NCBI GenBank assembly: GCA_041485125.1
Contig: JBGPIT010000132.1
Coordinates: 1-11,628 of the forward strand
Reading direction: 5' to 3'
DNA: 11,628 nt
Source of the DNA: JBGPIT01 sp041485125
Lineage (GTDB): Bacteria > Desulfobacterota > Binatia > UTPRO1
The position numbers were made by a program, and so were the translations under genes. Numbering within the stretch: position 1 is the stretch's first letter; each line of letters begins with the position of its first letter. Shown piece after piece: positions 7,774 through 11,628 of this stretch. Below the pieces are notes generated by a model. It was not told the DNA's origin and made no database searches. It saw only the letters and a list, made by a program, of their open reading frames with translations.

Positions 7774-8924
7774 GAGGCAAGATCATGCTCGTCGCCGGCG
7801 CGCGGCCGAACTACATGAAGATCGCGCCGATCTACTGGGCGATCACCGACGGCGATCGGCGCGACTTCGACGTCGAGCTCGTCCACACCGGCCAGCACTA
7901 CGACGCCACGCTGTCCGGCGATTTCTTCCGCGACCTCGAGCTGCCGCAGCCGAGCGTCAACCTGGGCGTCGGCTCCGGGTCGCACGCCGCGCAGACGGCG
8001 GCGGTGATGGAGCGTTTCGAGAAGGTGGTGCTGGAGAAGCGTCCCGACGTCGTGGTCGTCGTCGGCGACGTCAACTCGACGCTCGCCTGCGCGCTGGTCG
8101 TGCCGAAGCTCGCCTACGACGAGACCGGCAAGCGGCCGCTGCTCGTCCACGTCGAGGCCGGCCTGCGGAGCCGCGATCGCACCATGCCCGAGGAGATCAA
8201 CCGCGTGCTCACCGACGCCGTCTCGGACGTCCTCTTCACGACCTGCCGCGACGGCACCGAGAACCTGCTCGCGGAGGGCGTGCCGCTCTACCGCATCCAC
8301 TTCGTCGGCAATCCAATGATCGATTCAATGCGCCGCTGCGCCGCGCGCGCCGACGGCGCGGTGCTGCGCGATCTCGGACTGGAAGGACGGCCGTTCGCGC
8401 TCTGCACCTTGCACCGGCCGTCGAACGTCGACCGCGCCGAGGTGCTGGCGGAGATCCTCGGCACCTTGCAGGAGATCGGCGCCCAGATGCCGGTCCTGCT
8501 GCCGCTGCACCCGCGCACCCGCGAGCGCATCCGGCGCTTCGGCCTGCAGGAGCGGGTCGCGTCGCTCGCACGTCCGGGCCACGAGGCGCCGGCGCGAGGG
8601 CTGCTCGCGCTCGAACCGCTCTCCTACCTGGAGATGCTCGCGATGCTGCAGGCCGCGCGGTGCGTGCTCACGGACTCGGGCGGTATCCAAGAGGAGACGA
8701 CGGCGCTCGGCGTCCCCTGCGTCACGCTGCGCGACAACACCGAGCGGCCGGTCACGATCAGCGAGGGCACCAACGTGCTCGGCGGCACGACGCGGAACGG
8801 CATCCTCGCCGCGCTTGCCACCGCTCGCGCCAAGGGCGCGAAGGGCGCACGTGTGCCCGAGCTCTGGGACGGGCGCGCCGGCGTGCGCATCGTCGAGGCG
8901 CTGGCGCGGCTCGGGGCGCGGTGA
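7770..8924 (+). CDS. wecB: UDP-N-acetylglucosamine 2-epimerase, non-hydrolysing (WecB type)
   Basis: A 384-residue protein, the normal length for this cytosolic GT-B fold enzyme, which interconverts UDP-GlcNAc and UDP-ManNAc. Visible motifs are MLVAGARPNYMKIAP (6-20, variant of the GTRPE-IK loop), HTGQHYD (39-45), VVGDVNSTLA (97-106), HVEAGLRSRDRTMPEEINR (127-145), CTLHRPSNVD (212-221) and LTDSGGIQEET (300-310), followed by GVPCVTLRDNTERP. By motif position Asp100, Glu129, Glu142 and His215 match the catalytic Asp95, Glu117, Glu131 and His213 of the E. coli enzyme, so activity is likely. The ARPN and HRPSN variants differ from E. coli TRPE and HREN and mark another subgroup; another 2-epimerised UDP-HexNAc substrate is possible. 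No ManNAc dehydrogenase (wecC) follows, so UDP-ManNAc may be used directly or oxidised elsewhere. The start overlaps the previous stop (ATGA). Confidence 0.95.
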   Translation: MRGKIMLVAGARPNYMKIAPIYWAITDGDRRDFDVELVHTGQHYDATLSGDFFRDLELPQPSVNLGVGSGSHAAQTAAVMERFEKVVLEKRPDVVVVVGDVNSTLACALVVPKLAYDETGKRPLLVHVEAGLRSRDRTMPEEINRVLTDAVSDVLFTTCRDGTENLLAEGVPLYRIHFVGNPMIDSMRRCAARADGAVLRDLGLEGRPFALCTLHRPSNVDRAEVLAEILGTLQEIGAQMPVLLPLHPRTRERIRRFGLQERVASLARPGHEAPARGLLALEPLSYLEMLAMLQAARCVLTDSGGIQEETTALGVPCVTLRDNTERPVTISEGTNVLGGTTRNGILAALATARAKGAKGARVPELWDGRAGVRIVEALARLGAR

Positions 8925-8928
8925 AGGG
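8924..8928 (+). promoter_or_regulatory. Ribosome binding site deciding the C5-epimerase start
   Basis: AAGGG sits seven bases before ATG 8936. An in-frame GTG at 8921 overlaps the previous stop and is possible, but would put this purine run inside the gene and has a poorer upstream site. Confidence 0.55.
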
Positions 8929-8935
8929 CGGGACG

Positions 8936-9910
8936 ATGCGATCGAGACTCGCCTACCTGCAACGGGTCGCCGCCGCGTACCTCGGCAACGCACCGAGCCA
9001 GCTCACGTTCTGGCACGAGCTGCCGGTGATCAACGACCGCGCCTTCGACGAGCCCTGCGGCGAGTACTACCAGTGCTTCTTCCAAAAGGCCGAGTACGAC
9101 GCCCACCTCGACGCCGACGGCATTCCGCTCCTCGACTACCGCGGTCACGTCGGCCTCCAGTACAACCCGATCGCGATCGCGCAGTGGGGCCTCGGCAACT
9201 ACAACGCCTTTCGCCGCAGCGGCGACGACGAGCACGAGAGCCGCTACCGCCGCGCCGCCGAGTGGTTGGTCGCGAGCCTCGAGCCCAACGCGCACGGCGT
9301 GCCGGTCTGGCAGCACCACTTCGACTGGGAGTATCGCGACGTGCTGAAGGCCGGATGGTACTCGGCCTTGGCGCAAGGGCAGGGGATCTCGCTGCTGTGC
9401 CGCGCCTATCGCAGCACGGGCGAGTCGACCTACCTCGAGGCCGCGCGAGCCGCGTTCCAGTCGATGACGCTCGACGTCCGCGACGGCGGCGTCATGCTTC
9501 CCGATGCCGCGGACGGCGCGTGGCTCGAGGAGACCGTCGTCGACCCGCCGACGCACATCTTGAACGGCTTTCTCTGGGCGCTCTGGGGTGTCCACGACTT
9601 CGCCGTCACCACCGACGACCGCACGGCGCACGATCTCCTGCAAGCGTGCCGACGAACGCTGATGCGGCACGTCGGCGACTTCGATTGCGGCTACTGGTCG
9701 CTCTACGAGCAATCCGGAACGCGGCTCAAGATGCTCGCGAGCCCGTTCTACCACCGGCTCCACATCTCGCAGCTCCACATCACGGCGCGGCTCTTCGACC
9801 TGCCCGAGATGGAGCGTTGGGCGCGGCGTTGGCAGGCCTACGACGACAGCACGCTGTGCGCGAAACGCGCGCTCATGAACAAGGCGGTCTTCAAGGTTCT
9901 CTACTACTGA
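8936..9910 (+). CDS. D-glucuronyl C5-epimerase family protein
   Basis: A 324-residue protein resembling the catalytic C-terminal part of animal heparan sulfate glucuronyl C5-epimerase (GLCE). Matching motifs in order are DADGIPLLDY (59-68), YNPIAIAQWGLGNYN (76-90), AGWYSALAQGQGISLLCRAY (139-158), WLEETVVDPPTHILNGFLWAL (its Asn-Gly-Phe at 210-212), GYWSLYE (252-258) and FYHRLHISQLHI (271-282). GLCE inverts C5 of D-glucuronate to L-iduronate in a polymer. By motif alignment from memory, Tyr257 and Tyr272 match GLCE Tyr560 and Tyr578, while the position of Tyr500 is Thr200. No signal peptide or membrane segment is seen, so a cytosolic protein is predicted; the glycan substrate would then be nucleotide- or lipid-linked before export. 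It lies 11 bases after wecB and 2 bases before the fused transferase. Family membership is quite certain; activity and substrate are not. Confidence 0.87.
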   Translation: MRSRLAYLQRVAAAYLGNAPSQLTFWHELPVINDRAFDEPCGEYYQCFFQKAEYDAHLDADGIPLLDYRGHVGLQYNPIAIAQWGLGNYNAFRRSGDDEHESRYRRAAEWLVASLEPNAHGVPVWQHHFDWEYRDVLKAGWYSALAQGQGISLLCRAYRSTGESTYLEAARAAFQSMTLDVRDGGVMLPDAADGAWLEETVVDPPTHILNGFLWALWGVHDFAVTTDDRTAHDLLQACRRTLMRHVGDFDCGYWSLYEQSGTRLKMLASPFYHRLHISQLHITARLFDLPEMERWARRWQAYDDSTLCAKRALMNKAVFKVLYY

Positions 9911-9912
9911 CG

Positions 9913-11628
9913 ATGCACGTTCTGCTCATCCACCAAGCGTTCGCGGGTCCCGGTGATGCCGGAGGGACGCGTCACTACGAGCTGTCGCGTCATCTCGCCG
10001 CGCGCGGCCATCGCGTGACGATCGTCGCCAGCGAGCTCAACTATCTCACCGGAACGAAGACGCCGGCGGGGGCCGAGGCGCTGCCGCCCGGGATCGAGAT
10101 CGTGCGCGTGCCGGTGCGCGGCTCGTTGCACGACTCCTACCTGACGCGCGCCGCGAATTTCGTCTCGTTCGTGACGGCGGCGACGCGCGCGGCGCTCCGC
10201 GTTCGCGACGTCGACGTGGTCTGGGGCACCACACCGCCGTTGCCGCAGCTCTTCCCGGCGTGGCTCGCGTCGCTGCGCTCGCGCGCCGGCCTGGTGATGG
10301 AGGAGCGCGACCTCTGGCCCGAGTTCGCGATCGGCATGGGCCTCCTCCGCGACGGCGCCCTCGCCCGCGCCGCGCTTGTCTTCAAGAAGCTGATGTACGG
10401 CCGCGCCGCGCGCGTCGTCATCAACTCGCCGGGCTTCCGTCCGTTCCTCGATCGCTACGGCGTCGATCCGCGCAAGGTGCGCATGATCCCGAACGGCGTC
10501 GACGTCGATGAGTTCGAGGGCGCCGACGGCCGCGCGGTGCGGCGCGAGCTGGACCTCGCCGATGCGTTCGTCATCCTCTACGCCGGTGCGCTCGGACCGG
10601 CGAACGGCCTCGACGTCGTGCTCGACGCGGCCGAGCAGCTGCGCGGCACGCCGGCGCTCTTCCTTCTCGTCGGCGACGGCAAGGCGCGCGCCGATCTGAC
10701 GCGTGCGGCCGCGGAGCGCGGCCTCGAGAACGTCCGCTTCGTCGCGGCGCAGCCGAAATCGCGCATCCCGAGCTTCGTCGCCGCCGCGGACGCATGCCTC
10801 GCGACGTTGCGGCCGATCCCGCTCTTTCGCACCACGTATCCCAACAAGGTCTTCGACTACATGGCCGGCGCGCGACCCGTGCTGCTCGCGATCGACGGCG
10901 TGATCCGCGAGGTCGTCGAGGAGGCGGGCGCCGGCGTGTTCACGCCTCCCGGCGACGCCACGGCGCTCGCCGGCGCCGTCCGCGAGATGATGAGCAATCG
11001 CGAGGCCGCGCGCGCGATGGGCGAGCGCGGCAGGACGGCGGTCCGCGCGCGCTTCGACCGTCCCCTACAGGGGGCGCAGCTCGACGCGCTCTTCGAGGAG
11101 CTGTTGTCGGGCGCGGCCCGCTCGCCTGAGCCAGTGCGGGTCAAGCGTCTGATCGATGTCCTCGTGTCCGCGCTCGTGCTGGTGATCGCGTCGCCGCTGA
11201 TGCTACTGATCGCCGCGGCGATCCTGCTCTCGTCGGGCACGCCGGTCCTCTTCGCGCAGACCCGGACCGGCCTCGGCGGCCGGCTCTTCACGTTCTTCAA
11301 GTTTCGTACGATGCTGCCGGGCGAACCCGGCGAGCCGGATGCGTCGCGGCTCACCGGCGTCGGCCGCGTGCTGCGCGCGACGTCGCTCGACGAGCTGCCG
11401 CAGCTCTGGAACGTGCTGCGCGGCGACATGTCGCTGGTCGGCCCGCGACCGCTCCTGCCGCAATACCTCGATCGCTACACGACAGAGCAGGCGCGGCGCC
11501 ACGACGTCCAACCGGGCTTGACGGGCTACGCGCAAGTCAGCGGTCGCAACACGCTCTCCTGGGAGGACAAGTTCGCGCTCGACGTCTGGTACGTCGAGCA
11601 CCGGAGCATGCGTCTCGATCTCTGGATA
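9913..11628 (+). CDS. GT4 glycosyltransferase fused to monotopic phosphoglycosyl transferase, 3' end cut by the window
   Basis: One uninterrupted frame of 572 codons runs from ATG 9913 to the window edge. Residues 1-400 are a WbuB/WcaI-like GT4 transferase: GDAGGTRHYELSRHL (14-28), ERDLWPEFAIGMG, INSPGF, MIPNGVDVDEF (191-201), YAGALGPANGLDVV, LLVGDG and YPNKVFDYMAGARPV (309-323). Residues 411 onward are a WcaJ/PglC-type sugar-phosphate transferase: KRLIDV then a hydrophobic re-entrant helix broken by Ser427-Pro428, KFRTM (463-467), the Asp493-Glu494 dyad in LDELPQLWNVL, VGPRP (509-513) and PGLTGYAQVSGRN (534-546). The PGT half moves a sugar phosphate from a UDP-sugar to undecaprenyl phosphate, starting the repeat unit; the GT4 half probably adds a following sugar. 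By family length about 25-60 more residues are expected beyond the edge. No good Shine-Dalgarno precedes 9913, so translation probably depends on coupling to the C5-epimerase gene two bases upstream. Confidence 0.92.
   Translation, partial: MHVLLIHQAFAGPGDAGGTRHYELSRHLAARGHRVTIVASELNYLTGTKTPAGAEALPPGIEIVRVPVRGSLHDSYLTRAANFVSFVTAATRAALRVRDVDVVWGTTPPLPQLFPAWLASLRSRAGLVMEERDLWPEFAIGMGLLRDGALARAALVFKKLMYGRAARVVINSPGFRPFLDRYGVDPRKVRMIPNGVDVDEFEGADGRAVRRELDLADAFVILYAGALGPANGLDVVLDAAEQLRGTPALFLLVGDGKARADLTRAAAERGLENVRFVAAQPKSRIPSFVAAADACLATLRPIPLFRTTYPNKVFDYMAGARPVLLAIDGVIREVVEEAGAGVFTPPGDATALAGAVREMMSNREAARAMGERGRTAVRARFDRPLQGAQLDALFEELLSGAARSPEPVRVKRLIDVLVSALVLVIASPLMLLIAAAILLSSGTPVLFAQTRTGLGGRLFTFFKFRTMLPGEPGEPDASRLTGVGRVLRATSLDELPQLWNVLRGDMSLVGPRPLLPQYLDRYTTEQARRHDVQPGLTGYAQVSGRNTLSWEDKFALDVWYVEHRSMRLDLWI

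Noticed and set aside
8660..8935. Upstream in-frame extension of the C5-epimerase
   Set aside because: It overlaps the conserved C-terminal part of WecB and has no epimerase-like sequence; ATG 8936 has a well-placed AAGGG.
10260..11129. Several short open frames on both strands over the last gene
   Set aside because: They are shadows of the 572-codon GT4-PGT frame, which shows no stop and keeps motifs of both domains.

Overview
The window is one strand of a GC-rich (roughly 70% by eye) bacterial polysaccharide assembly locus. Eight genes, two of them cut by the window edges, all lie on the + strand and nearly touch one another. The source is probably a Gram-negative: the first gene ends like a proteobacterial BY-type tyrosine kinase of the Wzc class, and the next two encode membrane proteins of the O-antigen ligase and Wzy classes. 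The sequence alone does not fix the phylum; a GC-rich proteobacterial or Myxococcota/Desulfobacterota-like lineage is a guess.

Layout: (1) 1-330, C-terminal end of a polysaccharide co-polymerase tyrosine kinase; (2) 327-2969, O-antigen ligase-type membrane protein with a long C-terminal helical/TPR-like part; (3) 3030-4523, Wzy-like polymerase; (4) 4523-5629, GT4-type glycosyltransferase; (5) 5626-7773, fusion of a zinc-free MDR-type dehydrogenase with a Gfo/Idh/MocA oxidoreductase; (6) 7770-8924, non-hydrolysing UDP-GlcNAc 2-epimerase (WecB type); (7) 8936-9910, D-glucuronyl C5-epimerase family protein; (8) 9913 to the window end, a GT4 glycosyltransferase fused to a monotopic phosphoglycosyl transferase, with no stop codon before the edge.

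A coherent reading is a Wzx/Wzy-type exopolysaccharide or O-antigen operon. WecB, and perhaps the bi-domain oxidoreductase, make or modify sugars. The fused PGT loads the first sugar phosphate on undecaprenyl phosphate. The GT4 domains extend it, the C5-epimerase homologue may invert a uronate in the chain, Wzy polymerises, and the kinase controls chain length and export. No flippase, UDP-glucose dehydrogenase or ManNAc dehydrogenase is in the window, so the pathway is incomplete here.

The parts most worth attention are the C5-epimerase homologue, which has no visible signal peptide and has Thr where one of three catalytic tyrosines of animal GLCE would lie; the GT4-PGT fusion; and the two-oxidoreductase fusion. 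Starts and stops overlap at four junctions (ATGA or TGATG), indicating strong translational coupling. The only intergenic gap longer than about 12 bases is 2970-3029. No tRNA, rRNA, CRISPR, insertion sequence or clear terminator was seen.
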